From: Selaginella tamariscina
Lineage: Eukaryota > Streptophyta > Lycopodiopsida > Selaginellales > Selaginellaceae
Assembly (NCBI GenBank): GCA_003024785.1
Contig: PUQB01000152.1
Span: 248,001-312,000 of the forward strand
Reading direction: 5' to 3'
DNA length: 64,000 nt
This document shows, one piece after another, positions 50,381 to 63,330 of the stretch. Under the pieces are notes generated by a model. The model was given only the letters and a program-made list of their open reading frames with translations. It had not been told where the DNA came from and did not search any database. A program made the position numbers and the translations under genes. Position 1 is the first letter of the stretch. Each line of letters begins with the position of its first letter.

Positions 50381-50620
50381 ATTTGATTGGGAGCGTAATG
50401 TCACTGAGCCTATTGCTGGTGAGTAGATCAAACACACACACACAAGATGGGTCTAATATTTTAGTAAGAATATACTTAATATCTAATGGGAAGATATAAG
50501 AATATACTTAGAATATATTTGGTTTAGTTAGGAAATGGCAGGGAAGGCAGCATAGTCTCACCAGTGGTAAAGAACAGTAATCACGATGAAGATCGTCCTG
50601 TTAAGGGTTCTCCACACCCA
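50381..50620 (+). other. Two exon-like pieces after the PRL1 fragment, unrecognised
   Basis: GT-AG-bordered segments at about 50381-50420 and 50532-50620 could read WERNVTEPIAG and GREGSIVSPVVKNSNHDEDR, the first with a frame slip. They do not resemble PRL1 blades. Origin unknown. Confidence 0.3.
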
Positions 50621-50699
50621 GTAAGTTATTTATATCACATATCATTTTTTAAAATTGATATTTATTAAAGTTTTATTTTATATTATATATATATATATA

Positions 50700-52940
50700 T
50701 GAACTATGTTTCATAGATGCTTATACACTCACAATAATGCCTTTTCACACAAATTTACTTCAAAGTATTTTCAATCAAATCATATAAATACTTCTTAATG
50801 GAAAATTTGATCTCTTTTATCACCATCAGTTATGTTTATTATATAGGTTATACCTGTATTACGGTTGTACCTTATGTAAAAGGATTTATATAAGTTTAAT
50901 AACTTATATTGCGCCCATTCCCACCGGCCCATATATATAACATAAGTTTAGAAAAATTAAATATGTTTTAAGTAAATTTTATTTGCACGTAACACATAAA
51001 ATTTTCTTAATTTATTTAATTTATGTGTGATTATATTCACACTTGACAATGGTTATTTTTTAGTGTGATAATAATAATGTTATTTAATTAGTGAAAAATC
51101 AAATTATTCTAGTTATTCTTTAATGTGATAATAATAATGTTATTTAATTAGTAAAGCATCAAACTTTTCTAATCATTCTTTAGTGCATAATATTAATGTT
51201 ATTTAATTGTGAAGAATCACATGTTTCATTTACCTCCAAGTATATTAACATTTATTAAAAGTTCCAAAGTAAACTGATACATTTTAACTTCTTGATAGTT
51301 ATTAATATTTTTATAAATTAAATATACAAAGAGATGAATGTGTCTAATGAAAATTTCTTCATAAATTAATGAGTTTTTTTTTTTTTAATTGTGAAGATTC
51401 TTTTTAATATATAACTTTCTTTTATGCATCTACATCGATATGCTTTGTTTATAACATTGTGGATTATGAAGTATATTAATAAATAAAAACCCAAAAACTA
51501 AACATTCTAATATATGATTCTGGTATTTTATTTTAAAACTATATAATACCAATGGCACGTGAAAAATCACATTAAACCCGAAACTACTTATAAGTTTGAT
51601 CCCACGTCGGATTTAAGTAAAAACACAACAGTAGACCCACATTTAGTATTCTATTATCTAAATTTGGATGGCTAAGATTCTTACACGCATTTGAAGATGA
51701 CAGTTTCATCTTACGTGTCATGCACATAATCTATTAAACAGAATATTGGTATATGTAAATATATAATACAATTAGCACACTAAGTTGGAATGTTTAATAT
51801 TGGTATCTGTAAATAAATAATAGATATTTAGTAATACATTTAGCACAGGATAAGTTGGAAGTTAAGTTAAACAAGGTTGGATATAATATATATATATATA
51901 TATATTACTAATTTACATAGTTACATTAAACCTATTTTATATTGATATAATAGTTTTATTATATATCTTTGCTAGACAAAGTTTAGATGTGATAATATAA
52001 CTAAATAAAATTATGATTTAAGAATATTATCACATTTATCATTCTTAAACTTATGATTTAAGAATGATAAATGTTTTATGTATGTATACAATATTAATTA
52101 ATATAATATACATTTATGTTTAAAATTTATATGATATTCATTATTATATTATATTAAATAATTAATATATTTCAAATATAAATCTTTCTATTAAAATTAA
52201 AAATTATTATAATTTATAAATTTACATTTTATACTTAAAATTATCATTAATGTCATAATGAATTCTTTGCAGATTTGATTATCCATTCCATAATAAATTT
52301 ATTATTTTTCATTGTTTTTGTTAAAACTGATTTTTAAAATTTCATCAGTATTCCATCTTAAAATATTTATACTAAGTTAGATTTTATATTAATAAAACTT
52401 TAAGATAACCACAATTAATGTAAGTTATAGAATATATATTTTATAAGAAATATATTTATTTTTTCTTATAACTTCACTTCACTTCACATGCATGCATGTT
52501 ACTTTAAAATGAAATTCTAACTAGAATATTTTATATAGATGAAATTTTATTTATCTTTAATATAATTTATAATAAATTATGTCAAGGAGAAGGCTTCTTT
52601 AAATTTTGGAGTGTTCTCTTATCTGGAAGATTATAAGAAAATAAAGCAGTCTAGAACAATTAAAAGATGGTTGTTACATTGCCTTTTACTTGGCGTGAAG
52701 CATACATGAAAGTCTTCTCTTATGACTTTATTAGTCAAGTGATAGTTAGTGGGTTCCACTCTTGCGACAATATACACAAACCTTGATTTAGAACATATTT
52801 AGTATCATTTTTCTCATACCCGATGACACAATATACTATGTAGTATTAAAACCTTCTATACATAATGGAAAAACCGGTCGTGAGATGTCTAGTTTTCTAG
52901 AGAAACTAGATAAGAGAAGTTCAGAGACCATTAGGTGGTA
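50700..52940. other. AT-rich intergenic DNA
   Basis: No coding sequence recognised apart from the 60-bp tandem repeat listed separately. Confidence 0.6.
51059..51220. repeat. 60-bp tandem repeat, 2.7 copies
   Basis: Exact 60-base period starting TTTAGTGTGATAATAATAAT (51059), repeated at 51119 and partly at 51179. Shared core AATGTTATTTAATT. Confidence 0.85.
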
Positions 52941-52950
52941 TTACAAGGCT

Positions 52951-52960
52951 ATATATAAAT
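52951..52960 (+). promoter_or_regulatory. TATA box of the P450 gene
   Basis: ATATATAAAT 30-39 bases before the ATG at 52990. If used, the 5' leader would be only about 10 bases. Confidence 0.4.
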
Positions 52961-52989
52961 TAATTAGATAGATAGGTATCAGTTGAGGC

Positions 52990-54549
52990 ATGGAATACCT
53001 ATGGATATCAACAGCTTTAAGCTTATTTACCTTATTCTATGGAAAATATGGAGCTCTAAGTCATCTTCATTGTGCCATCCCCCTGGGCCTCCCAATAAGC
53101 TTCCTGTTATTGGCCATCTTTACCTCCTTGCAAATGTCAAGCTCCTTCCACATGTTTTATTTGCTCAGCTAGCGAAGAAATATGGGCCAGTCATGTCTTT
53201 GCAAATGGGATCCCGTCCATTTGTAATAGCATCAACTAAGGAGGCAGCAGAAGAATTCCTCAAAACTACCGACACATTATTTGCTTCAAGGCCACAATAC
53301 ACTCCTTTGGGACGTATTTTCTCCTATGATCACCAGGACCTGGCAATGGCTCCTTACGGAGAACGCTGGAGGCAAATGCGAAAGATTGTAACAGTTGATC
53401 TGCTGGTCCTCGCAAGATAGAAGCCATGAGGCCCAAGAGAATGGAAGAGATGACACGGATGCTGCAGGAGATCTCCATGCTTTGTGGTCAAGTCGTAGAC
53501 GTGAGGTCTACGCTGTCCGAGGCGATCAACTTCGTATGCATCATGCTTATCGGCAAACGCTATTTTGGCCAAGGTACAGTGGACAGGAAAGAGGGAGAGA
53601 AGTTCCTTGAGATAATCGAGGAGATTCATCTATCTGGCAAGTTTTCCATCGGGGAGTTACTCCCTTGGCTCAACTGGGCCGACCTGGACAAGGTTGAGTC
53701 AAGGTTCAAAGCAATGGCAAAGCGTGCTGATGAATTCTTAGAGAATATCATTCGAGAGCATAGAAACAAGCAGAAAGAAATTGCTGGTGAAGATGAAGAC
53801 TTCGTTGACAATCTTCTTAGGCTGCGTGACCACGGTGAAAAATGCCTACAGGGAGCGAGTCTCAAGGGGCTGATGATCGTAAGTTTAAGCATTCCACTTT
53901 GTATTTATCTAAACACCTATGTATATATCTGCAGAACTTGTTTGCTGGTGCATCAGACACATCTAGCACGACACTGGAATGGGCATTGGCTGAACTTGTC
54001 AAGAACCCAGTGTGCATGAAGAAAGTTCAAGAAGAGATATCTAGGGTTGTAGGAGAGGACCGGCTTCTTCGAGAAACTGATGTGCCAAATCTGCCATACC
54101 TGCAAGCGGTGGTCAAAGAAGTGTTCCGCTTGCACCCGCCCACCCCCTACTACTGCCTCATAGTGCCACTACAGACTGCAAAGTGATGGGATATAACATC
54201 TCCAAGGGTACGACACTTCTTGTAAACGTCCATACCATTGGGAGGGACCCCATGTTATGGGAGATCCTCATAAATTTCTTCCGGAGAGATTTCTTGGTCG
54301 TCATATTGATGTGAAGGGGAAGGACTTGAACTCATTCCATTCGGGGCAGGACGAAGGAGTTGTCCAGGGATGGCTGTGGGACTTAACAATATTCACCTTG
54401 TGCTTGGTAACCTTGTGCATGCGTTTGACTGGAAGGAGCCCGAGGAGAATGGGGTTGATATAGAACACGAGGTGTTTGGCCTGAACTTGCACATGGCCAA
54501 GAAGCTCGAGCTGATACCATCTGCCCGGAATGTGACTATAAAAATATAA
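52990..54549 (+). CDS. Cytochrome P450, A-type (CYP71 clan), broken as given
   Basis: Haem mono-oxygenase of the ER membrane; substrate unknown. ATG at 52990 opens a membrane anchor (MEYLWISTALSLFTLFYG), then the proline hinge PPGPPNKLPVIGHLYLL, the C-helix WRQMRK, I-helix FAGASDTSSTTLEWALAEL, K-helix KEVFRLHP (ExxR), FLPERF and the haem loop PFGAGRRSCPG (about 54339-54371), ending LELIPSARNVTIKI-stop. One intron (53879-53934) lies just before the I-helix motif, close to the conserved A-type position. Reading the family order needs about five frame changes (near 53045, 53400, 54170, 54255 and 54335), so it is either a pseudogene or full of one-base sequence errors; all key motifs are intact. 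Confidence 0.85.
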
Positions 54550-54784
54550 TATTGTTATCTTTTATTAAATATTAAACTTTTATATTATATTAGTACAATT
54601 TATTATTACTGATCTTATATTATTGTTATACCAATTATAATTGTTTTTACAATTTAATATCAAAAACTTTTTTGTGTGTGTGTATGTATTTCATATAGTT
54701 ATATAAATGTAAATTATAGTCGTATATTTCAACTTTATGATCGTAAATGCTAAAGATGTAATAAGTTGAGTTTTTTTCAATTTC

Positions 54785-55835
54785 ATAATCCCTTAAGCTT
54801 TATGCAAAAGCTGTAACGATTTAGAAGAGCGTCCAATTTAACCACCGACACATTTTGCAATTGCTTCAAGCTCCTTAAACATTAGAAAATAGTTGAAGGA
54901 ATTGTTTACTACCAAAGCCTCTTTGTGAGCCACACAATGTATTGGTACAATATAAGAGACAATTTACTTCAATCGTACAACTAAGCCTGATTGTTGACCT
55001 TGCATAGTGCTACATCTATATGTAACAACTTCTATCAACCTTTCTAATGGTAATCCAATCTCTTTTCAAGAATGTAATAACTGAGTGTTTACCAATCTAT
55101 CTTTGATGAAGATTAGCTTTAGGTACCTTGTTACAAGCTCGCCTACTAATAAGAACTTCACATAGATGATGAGATGGTGCTCTAGCCTATTATCTGTAGA
55201 TTCGTCAAGCAAAATGCTGTAGAAAGGACTTGTAAGGAGCTCCTTTTTAAGAACTTGGTAATAAGCTTGATGAGCAACAAAGAGAAAAGACTTATAAGCC
55301 TTTACATTTGTGTAAGCTACATATTCATCTTGTTATTGCATGTAAGGAGTCCGTGAACCTGTGAAATGAACAATCTGCTTCAAACTTTTCAATAGAATCC
55401 CTCTTTTGTGCAATTTGGTAAACTATCTTCATCAATATCATTACTCATTGCTGCCCTTGAGAATTCATAATCGTTGTTGTGGTGGTGCACTCTTCTCTTT
55501 TAATTTCTTTCAGTTACAATATGATCCTTAGATTTTACATGAGTCTTGATGGCTCTTTTTGCAAAGTTGTACAGCCTCTTATAGTAAAGACATTCTCCTT
55601 TCTAAACTCAATATAATAGGAGCACTTCATTTTCTCATTTGGGTAGACACTTGCTCTAAGAAGCCAAAGATACACTAATTGCCAATCTTCCTTAAATCGT
55701 CGTATAGTCCCCCCACCATGTTTACTTTGATCTACATCTATCTTATAAGTATTACTATTACTATTTAAAATGGATAAAACATTACTCAAATTTGTTTGCC
55801 GAGTGTCCTTTTTAGGATGTCCCATTTTGTGCATT
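54785..55835 (-). pseudogene. Decayed hAT-like transposase (ZNF862/TTF-type)
   Basis: Minus-strand remains. The N-terminal part (55834-55535) has KEDWQLVYLWLLRASVYPNE and CSYYIEFRKENVFTIRGCTT, like the TTF-type zinc finger before hAT transposase domains. Further on are SPFYSILLDESTDNRLEHHL (catalytic-Asp block ILLDESTD), GLPLERLIEVV, CSTMQGQQSGLVVRL and PIHCVAHKEALVV, which match the DUF4371/hAT core order. Stops interrupt the frame (for example near 55066 and 54968) and the C-terminal dimerisation region is not seen. No terminal inverted repeats identified. Plain DNA-transposon fossil or a decayed domesticated relative. Confidence 0.65.
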
Positions 55836-55854
55836 GTCTATGAGTACTCAGTGC

Positions 55855-55976
55855 CAGTGGGTCATTGTCGCTACTAATGTCCTCCGTTAAGGTTCAAAAC
55901 CCATTAAAAATTAAAAATTTTGCCAATGGGTCACTATGTCCCCAAGGTTCAAACCCATTAAAAAATTAAAAATTGT
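55855..55976. repeat. About 60-bp imperfect tandem duplication
   Basis: Two copies share TGGGTCA, AAGGTTCAAA and ACCCATTAAAAA blocks (55855-55915 and 55920-55976). Confidence 0.65.
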
Positions 55977-55979
55977 TCT

Positions 55980-56693
55980 AATAACATTGCCTTTCTTTTG
56001 AAGGGTCATATATTTCAATGCCATTCTTTATGAAAGTTTTATTTTAAACATAACATTTCTTTTGAAAATCTTCATTGAAAATTGCCATTTTATAAAAGTT
56101 TAAAAGCCTCATGAAGGGTATGAAAGCCGTCAAAGCCGAGGCATGATGTGTATATATACTTAAATGTAGTCTGTGCACGATACTCTATACATAGAAATAT
56201 ACTTAATATATATACATATCTATAGAATTATAGAAAGATAGCGTACGGCCTTGCCATATATGTACAAGCACATTTTGTGTGAGAGAGAGTATGTAATAAC
56301 CATAACTATTAATCTATGTATAATTAGAATATTTATATAAACTTTGAACTAATCCTTGATCATGCTTTTGTGCATAAATATATATTCTCATGTATTTTCA
56401 ATATATAAATATGCAATATCGTGTATGTATATGTATAAATGTGCAGCTTCTATATGAAATTATATTGAATGACATAGATTCTCCATAAATGTATGTAGTT
56501 TTGGATCTTGTATAGGTATAGTATGTATATTCCTCACATTTGCTTATGTATATATATAGCATGTATATGTATGAAATTTAGCTACATAGAACTACATATA
56601 TTGAATATATGTAATATTTGTACATGAAATTAACATCAATGAAATTCAAACTAAAAGATGAAATTAACATCAATGGATCTAGTGGTTGACGGC
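55980..56693. other. AT-rich intergenic DNA, no gene seen
   Basis: AT-rich with short TATA-type runs and a local duplication of ATGAAATTAACATCAATG (near 56624 and 56660). Confidence 0.55.
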
Positions 56694-58140
56694 TAGGTGC
56701 TCCTCAACAACAAGGTGGAGGTGCGTAGGGGGGTAGCTTGAGGTTTGTAGGGGGACAATTGGAGGTCCTAGGAGGAGGGCTGGATGTCCCATAGAGGAGG
56801 TGTAGAGGCCCATGGACAATATTGAGTCATGCTTTATACAACATGCTTGTGGTCATAACAAAATTCTAGATTGATGCAGAACAAAGGTCCGCGGGAGGAC
56901 AACCATGGGCATTACGAGCCTTGGTTATGGCAGTGATAGCTATAGGTCATCATAAAGAAGGACGATATAGGTGGCCATCATAAGATTTCAAGAAGTAGGT
57001 GAATGATAGTGACATGGTTGACTGCCAACCATTGGACCACGTGGAAAGTGTCGATCACACTATACGCAAAGATGGTCTTCAACATAGGGGGAAGAGATCC
57101 ACATAGGAATAGACATTCATATAGGGTTTTTAGTAGGCTCTGTCATAGTTTTTACTATGACTCGACCCTTTACTTTGGAGTTTGACTGTTGTTACTTACC
57201 GAGTTGTGTAATGAACCCTAGATGTAGTAGGAAACATGCTCGCTTAGTGCACTTGGGTATTTGGTGATGGTCTGGCTGAGTGTCATTAAGTGTTTTCAGA
57301 AAACTCTAGGAGAAACTAGAACTTACCTTCTAGAAAACTCTCCCTTGGTTTGACATTCCAATTAGGTTTCCTTAAAAGAGTATAGCTTGTCAAAAAGGGA
57401 CAACCCTAGGGTTGATCTAACCCTAGGGCTGCCCTAACCCCACCCCCTAGCTATTAGGTTTTGGGTTAGTAGGTTTAGGACATCTCATTTCATTAAGGGT
57501 TGGCACAACCTACTTATTCATTTAGGAAAACAGGGAGGGGGGCTCCGTCATATAAATAAAGTAGAGTATATGTAGTGAGAGTTCTTAAGTTCAAAAAAGA
57601 GTTCGTTATTCTCTTATCAATGCAAGCTAAGCTTTTGTCGTTAAGGCACGTCAGAAGTTAGTTAAATTCCTTGGTTTGAAAACCCACCCGAGTTCATATT
57701 CTGCAAAACTAATGGTTAAGGCCTTGCTCTGGCCGCCTCAACAATTTTAAGCTAGAAACGATATTTGCAGCTCGGCTGGCCCGTGTATCCTAATTCACAA
57801 GGTGAGCCTCATTTGTGGACTTGGTTAGCTGAGGGTTTAAGTTCCTAGGGGATGGGTTCCTAATTTGGGTTACTTTACCAAATTTTGTGGGGTTTCCAGA
57901 GAGGGGATTCCAGGGCTGGCATTTAGCAAGCTGCCTTTGTGGCACCAAGTAAAAAAATCTGACAGGCTCTCTCATAACATCAAGCAACATGGGGCCCTTG
58001 GCTGCACTGACATCTAGGGAACACTTAGCCCAATGTAACATAGATCTTAACATAACTAGATAAGCTTTTCCCCTTCATATGAGAGGTGAAAGTATTCTTT
58101 TTTTTTTTAAATAGATAGTTATTCTCCTCCATAATATGCT
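56694..58140. repeat. Duplicated GC-richer unit, copy 1, split by a solo LTR
   Basis: Matches 58886-59553 in two blocks: 56694-57140 (GGCTAGGTGCTCCTCA, then the AGACATTCATATAGG end) and 57965-58140 (CATCAAGCAACATGGG, CTCCTCCATAATATGCTACA). The 824 bases between are absent from copy 2. Purine-rich GGAGGTC-type minisatellite in the first part. No coding function supported. Confidence 0.8.
57141..57964. mobile_element. Solo LTR with perfect 5-bp target duplication
   Basis: 824 bases beginning TGTCATAG and ending ATCTGACA (TGTCA/TGACA inverted ends), flanked by GGCTC at 57136-57140 and 57965-57969. The uninterrupted copy 2 (near 59382) shows the empty site. A TATA-like CATATAAATAAAG (57549-57561) fits an LTR promoter. 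Internal region lost, as after LTR-LTR recombination. Sequence is unrelated to the A/B/D LTRs apart from the termini. Confidence 0.88.
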
Positions 58141-58885
58141 ACAAGGTGATCATTGGCTGACCACCGACCATGGGAGCCCACAGATAGCTACGGCGTTATA
58201 TCCACATGAACCCAATTCGTCTAGCGACTAGAAGGGTGGACTACAATAGCGGAACTCCCTCTAGGCGCATAACCACCAAGGGGCTCCATGCCCCCCGCAA
58301 GTCTGGAGGTGGGCAATGGTAACAACACTCCAGCGACTCCACATCTAGGGAACACAACATTTCATCTGTGCAAGATTGAGATGACCATTTATGGCAACTC
58401 CACTGAAGATATGGGTCAACCATGCTAGGAAGATATGTATCACCTCTAGGATAGGTAGTAGTGAGGGGGTTAGCTTAGGCAACTATGGAAAGAGATCTCC
58501 CACCAACTAAAGATCTCCTAGAGCTCCCACCAGTAGAAGATCTCCCACCATCATAGCAATGGAGCAACCTATAGATAGTCAACCGAGCTAAGAAAGCAAC
58601 ACACCGGGTGAACAATGACTAATGAACCACAATAGAAGTGGACGGAGGAGGACAACCCTCCACCCAACTAAAGGGAAGTTCGGAATGCTAGACAAGAGGA
58701 CCCACGACAACACAAGACCCAAATAGCGAGGGGAGTGATTGGTGGAGCGGGGACCTCAAATGATCTGAGATTCAGTGAACAATTCTGGAAGTGGAGAAGG
58801 CAACATTAGTGTAGAATGATGGAATTTAACCACTTAATCATGGCTATGTCCAGGAGTTATGGCATACCTATCATGCCTCAACAAT
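58141..58885. other. GC-richer non-coding stretch between the duplicated units
   Basis: Resembles mobile-element leader sequence in composition (ACCACCAAGGGGCTCC, CTCCCACCA words) but has no recognisable domain. Confidence 0.4.
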
Positions 58886-59553
58886 CATCTGTTGATGGCT
58901 AGGTGCTCCTCAGCAACAAGGTGGAGGTGTGTAGGGGGGCAACTAGAGGTCTACAGGGGGACAACCGGAGGTCTTGGGAGGAGGGCCGGATGTCCCACGG
59001 AGGAGGTGCAAAGGTCCCATGGAGGAGTGGAGGTCCAACGAAGGAGTAGAGGAGGTGTGGAGGTCCTGCCAAGGAGGTGTGGAGGAGGTGCAAAGGTCCC
59101 GTGGAGGAGGGCTAGAGGTCCATAGGGGGACGACCAAAGGTTTGTGGGAGGACAACCATGGGCAGCCTTGGCTATGGCAATGACGGCTATATGTCATCAT
59201 GAGGAAGGACGATATAGGTGGCCATTATAAGATTCTATGAAGTAGATGAATAAAGGTGACATGGTTAACTGCCAACCATTAGACCACATGCCAAGTGTCA
59301 ATCAGACTATAAGAGGAGATTGGCTTTAACACATGGGGAAGGGATCTACATAGGAATAGACATTCATATAAGGTTTCTAGCAGGCTCTCCCACAACAACA
59401 AGCAACATGGGCACCCTTGGCTACACCAATAGCTAGGGAGCACCCAACCCAATGTAGCATAGATTTTAACATATCTAGATAAGCTCTTCCCCTTTATATG
59501 GAAGTTGGAAGTATTTTATAAATTTTAGTTCTTCTCCTCCATATACTACAAGG
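58886..59553. repeat. Duplicated GC-richer unit, copy 2, cut by element D
   Basis: Contiguous counterpart of copy 1, with an expanded GGAGGTC/GGAGGAGG minisatellite (about 58920-59130). It ends at ACTACAAGG where element D begins; copy 1 continues past this point. Confidence 0.8.
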
Positions 59554-59843
59554 TGTCAAGCCACGACCCAAGAGCATGATAAGTATAACTGATTATACAA
59601 TAATTAAGCTGGAACTTTATATTCACAACTCCAAAAGCTAATCTAGGCATAAGCTAAAAATGATACTGCAAGAGCTAATATAGGCATGAGCTAAAAAATA
59701 TGTCCTTTATCCTGTAAGTATATCCTATAAGCATATCCTATAGGCATATCATGTAGGTATATTTTGTATCCCGTATCCTATATCATGTATCATGTAGGTC
59801 GTATCTTGTAAGCATATCATGTATTCTGTATTGGGTTATGACA
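59554..59843 (-). repeat. LTR of element D (short)
   Basis: 290 bases, TGTCAAGCCACGACCC to GGTTATGACA. It lacks much of the GGATCCTG-rich segment of the B LTR. Confidence 0.8.
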
Positions 59844-62800
59844 GCACCTCCTCCTTAAGAACGAGTTTTACGAGTCTTGGGACCTAGTTTAGCAGGATAA
59901 CATTGATGGAAGGTAGCAACCTTGGAAGAAGCATGGAGTAAATTGAATGCAGGTTCCCAAGTGCAATCGATAAGCAAATAACCTTTCCAATCCATTAAGT
60001 ATTAAAGTTGGCGACGATGAAGATGAAAATCAAGGATGGCTGCAACTTCGTATTCATGTTCATCGTCAATGACCACATAAGGGGGAGGAAAAGAAACACA
60101 ACCAGGAAGAGAAGAATGATGATACGATTCCAACAAAGAGGTGTAAAGCACATGATGAAGTTTCACAGTAGATGGTAGCTCTAGTCGAAAAGCTACAGGA
60201 TTGACCTTAGCCGCAATCCTGTAAGGGCGCAATCATTGAAAATCCAACTTAAAAGAAGGCATATTAATGCGGATATGCCGACAAAGAAGCCACATAGGAT
60301 CACCAACTTTGTATGCAGGTGTCGGTTGACGATGAGCATCAGCATGACGCTTGTACCATTCCTGTGTCTACTCAAGATGAATTCGGAAATCATCCTATAC
60401 CTAACAAAAGATGCTAAAGACGATCATGTATGCAAGAGCGGAAGAAGAAGCATGAGGAGCAAAGTCAAAACGTGAATGGTAACTTGTAAGAGCGAAGAAA
60501 GGTGTCTGGCATGTAGATGTATGAACGGAGTTATTGTAAGCAAACTCCGCCATAAGAAGAAAGTCTAACTAGTTGTCCTATTGATAACTGATAAAGCAGC
60601 AAAGATACTGCTCCAAGGTTTGAATCGTGTGTTACTGCCCATCAGTTTGTGGATGATATCTTAAAGAAAGATCCACTTTAACTTGTGATTCTGGAGAAGC
60701 TCTCGCCAAATTTTGACATGAATTGTGGCCCTTGATTAGAAACAATGATCTCAGGAAGACCATGATGCCGGAACACTTTACAAAACCAACTCAATAGTTG
60801 TTTAGCATGTAGTTGTCTTGTTACAGGGCAGAAAATGAGCCTATTTGGTGAAACGGTTAACCACCACAAGAACTGCATCAAATCCACGGAAATTCATAGA
60901 AATGGATCTTCAAAAAGTAAAGGGAACAGGAAGAAGACAAACAAGACCAGAGGGCACGTGATGAGGCATCTTTGACCTATTGCAGGTGTCACAACTGCAT
61001 ATAACTTTTTCACAAAACCTCGCAACCCAAGCCACCAATAGTTGCGAGTCACCAACTCAACTATCTTGGCCACACCAAAATGTCCTATAGCCGGAGCATC
61101 ATGACAATCATGTACCACACAAGTCCTGTAAACACCAACATGAATGTACAAGAGACCCTCCCGGTAAAGGAGTTATTTCTATATGGCAAACAGCTTATAG
61201 TTTGTATGGGAACTGGAGGAAGAGGAGCTTGCAATGTCAGGATTAATGTGTGAGAATACATTCTTCGCCAAGTCGTCTGTAGCCAATTGCAAACGGATGC
61301 CCTATAAAAGTGTTGAATTTGATGGAGCCTGATGAACCCGTAATGCTACAAGTCAAAAATGATCAGGATGCTTTTGATAGTCGTATGCAAGATCGCCCGG
61401 GGTCGGTGCAAGATAAGATCGCTTAGACAATGCATCCACTTTATTATTCCAAAAAACCAGGCTTGTAGACGATGACAAAATTAAAACGTGATAAGAATTC
61501 TGCCCACCTAACCTATCGCCAACTGAGAACTCGAGCCATTTGAAAAACTCCAGATACTTGTGATCCGTAAGAACTTGTACAGGATGCGTAGCCTTTCCAA
61601 GAAGTGCTGCCACTCTTCGAACAAATTCACAATGGCCTTAAATTCCTTGTCATGAATTTCGTAATTGATCTTTGCCGAAAGGAACTTACGAGAGTGAAAG
61701 GCTATAGGATGGAGTAACTTGTCTTTTCCAATTCATGATAGAATAAAACCTACTGCAAAGTCCGAAGCATCTGCTTTAATAAAGAAGGAACGAGAATGAT
61801 CAGAATGTGCTAAAATTGGAGCTGTCGTGAAGGTGTCCTTGAGTGTTGTGAATGCATGTTCCACCTTGTCGGACCAAGAGAAATCCCCTATGCGCTTGAT
61901 GAGTTCCGTGAGTGAAAGTACATGCTTGGAGAAGTTCTGTATGAATCGCCTGTAGAAATTTGCAAAGCCAAGGAAATATTTTATGTCTCATACAGACTTA
62001 GGCCTCTCCCACTCCATGACAATCTTCACTTTGTGCATGTCCATTGAGATGCCGGTAGGAGAGACAATGTAACCCAAGAATCCATGTCAAAAAAACACTT
62101 TTTCAACTTCACATACAGGCCATGCTCGCGAAGTTTTATAAAACTAGTTGTACATGCTTGTCATGTGCTGCCTTATCCTAGAGAAAATCATGATGTCATC
62201 AAGGTAGATCACCACAAACTAGTCCAAAAAAGTCATAAAAGATGTCGTTCACCATGTGTTGGAACATGGTTGGGGCATTTGTAAGTCCGAAAGGCATCAC
62301 CATGTATTCAAAGTGTCCATACCTTGTACAAAAAACAATCTTCCACTCATCGCCTAAATGAATCCGTACAAGATTGTAGGCCCTTTGTAAGTCAATCTTC
62401 ATAAACACCTTTGCTCCTCGTAGTCGATCGAGAAGTTCCGGGATCTATAGCAACAGGTACTGGTTCCAGATGGTGACTTAATTCAAACCTCTGTAGTCCA
62501 CAACCAAACATAAACTCCCATCTTTCTTTTTGACAAAGAAGATAGGTGCTCATGCAAGGGACTTTGAGTGACAAATAAAGTCAGATGTTAAGTTGTCCTC
62601 GATGTACTAGTGAAGAACCTCCAATTCTGTAAGTGATAGTGCATAAATCGGTCTAAACGGTGGAGTCTTCCCCTTCGCAACATCAGTGGGACAATCATAG
62701 AACCTGTGAATAGGAAGAACTGCAACCTTGTGCTTATCAAAAACGTCCTGAAAGGAGTGATACTTGAATGGCAAGGAAGAAATAGGTGAAGAAGAAGGGG

Positions 62801-63060
62801 ATTGGAAAACATGAAAGAGGATGTAGAAGTTACTTGAAAAGTAAAAAGATGAAAGGAGCAGGATCAGTGGCAAGTTCATGCATAGTAGTGATAAGAACAC
62901 GGAGATGAGAAAGAAGGAGCTATGAATGAAAAGAGGAAGGATCTTAGGGGATGGAACATAAGCAGAGTAATGAAAATAGGCAAGATTGGGGAAAACTTGT
63001 GCTGATGTTGACAAGTGTATAGGATTGGAAGAACCCTGTATGCACGTTGTAACTAAAGTG
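59554..63060 (-). mobile_element. Truncated Ty3/gypsy chromovirus D
   Basis: Fossil of the same family as A1/A2/B, minus orientation. 3' LTR at 59554-59843, polypurine tract, chromodomain-proximal region, integrase (about 61150-60250), RNase H and reverse transcriptase (about 62750-61350, with [16 protein letters not shown]), and part of the linker upstream. Gag and the 5' LTR are absent; homology stops near 63050. Very many breaks and transition-type changes: the most decayed family member here. Confidence 0.88.
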
Positions 63061-63330
63061 GGCATGATACGTGAAAATGGGAATATAAAATAAATTACTA
63101 ATTAATACTTAAGTTTTAATTATTAATTAATCATTTAATTAATATGTAATTAAGCCTTAAATATTAATTAATTAATTAATTAATCCTTCAATAACCTTAC
63201 TTAGTAAGGAATATTCCTAAAATATCTTAGAATATTCATATTATTCTAAAAATAGTTTACAATAATGAAGAAATACTATCAAACATAATTACAAATGAAA
63301 TCATTTTCTTATCAACATGTTAATTTTTTT
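63061..63330. other. AT-rich spacer with (TAAT)n tract
   Basis: TTAATTAATTAATTAATT-type repeat at about 63164-63184. No gene seen. Confidence 0.6.

Noticed and set aside
55535-55834. Independent small zinc-finger gene
   Set aside because: The hAT-like core continues on the same strand to its left, so it is better read as the N-terminus of that remnant.
57790-58053. Open frame across the right edge of the solo LTR
   Set aside because: It crosses the LTR/flank junction, so it is a chance frame.
58859-59200. Open frames on both strands rich in Gly/Arg or Pro/Ser
   Set aside because: They follow a purine-rich minisatellite and have no domain or conserved counterpart in copy 1.
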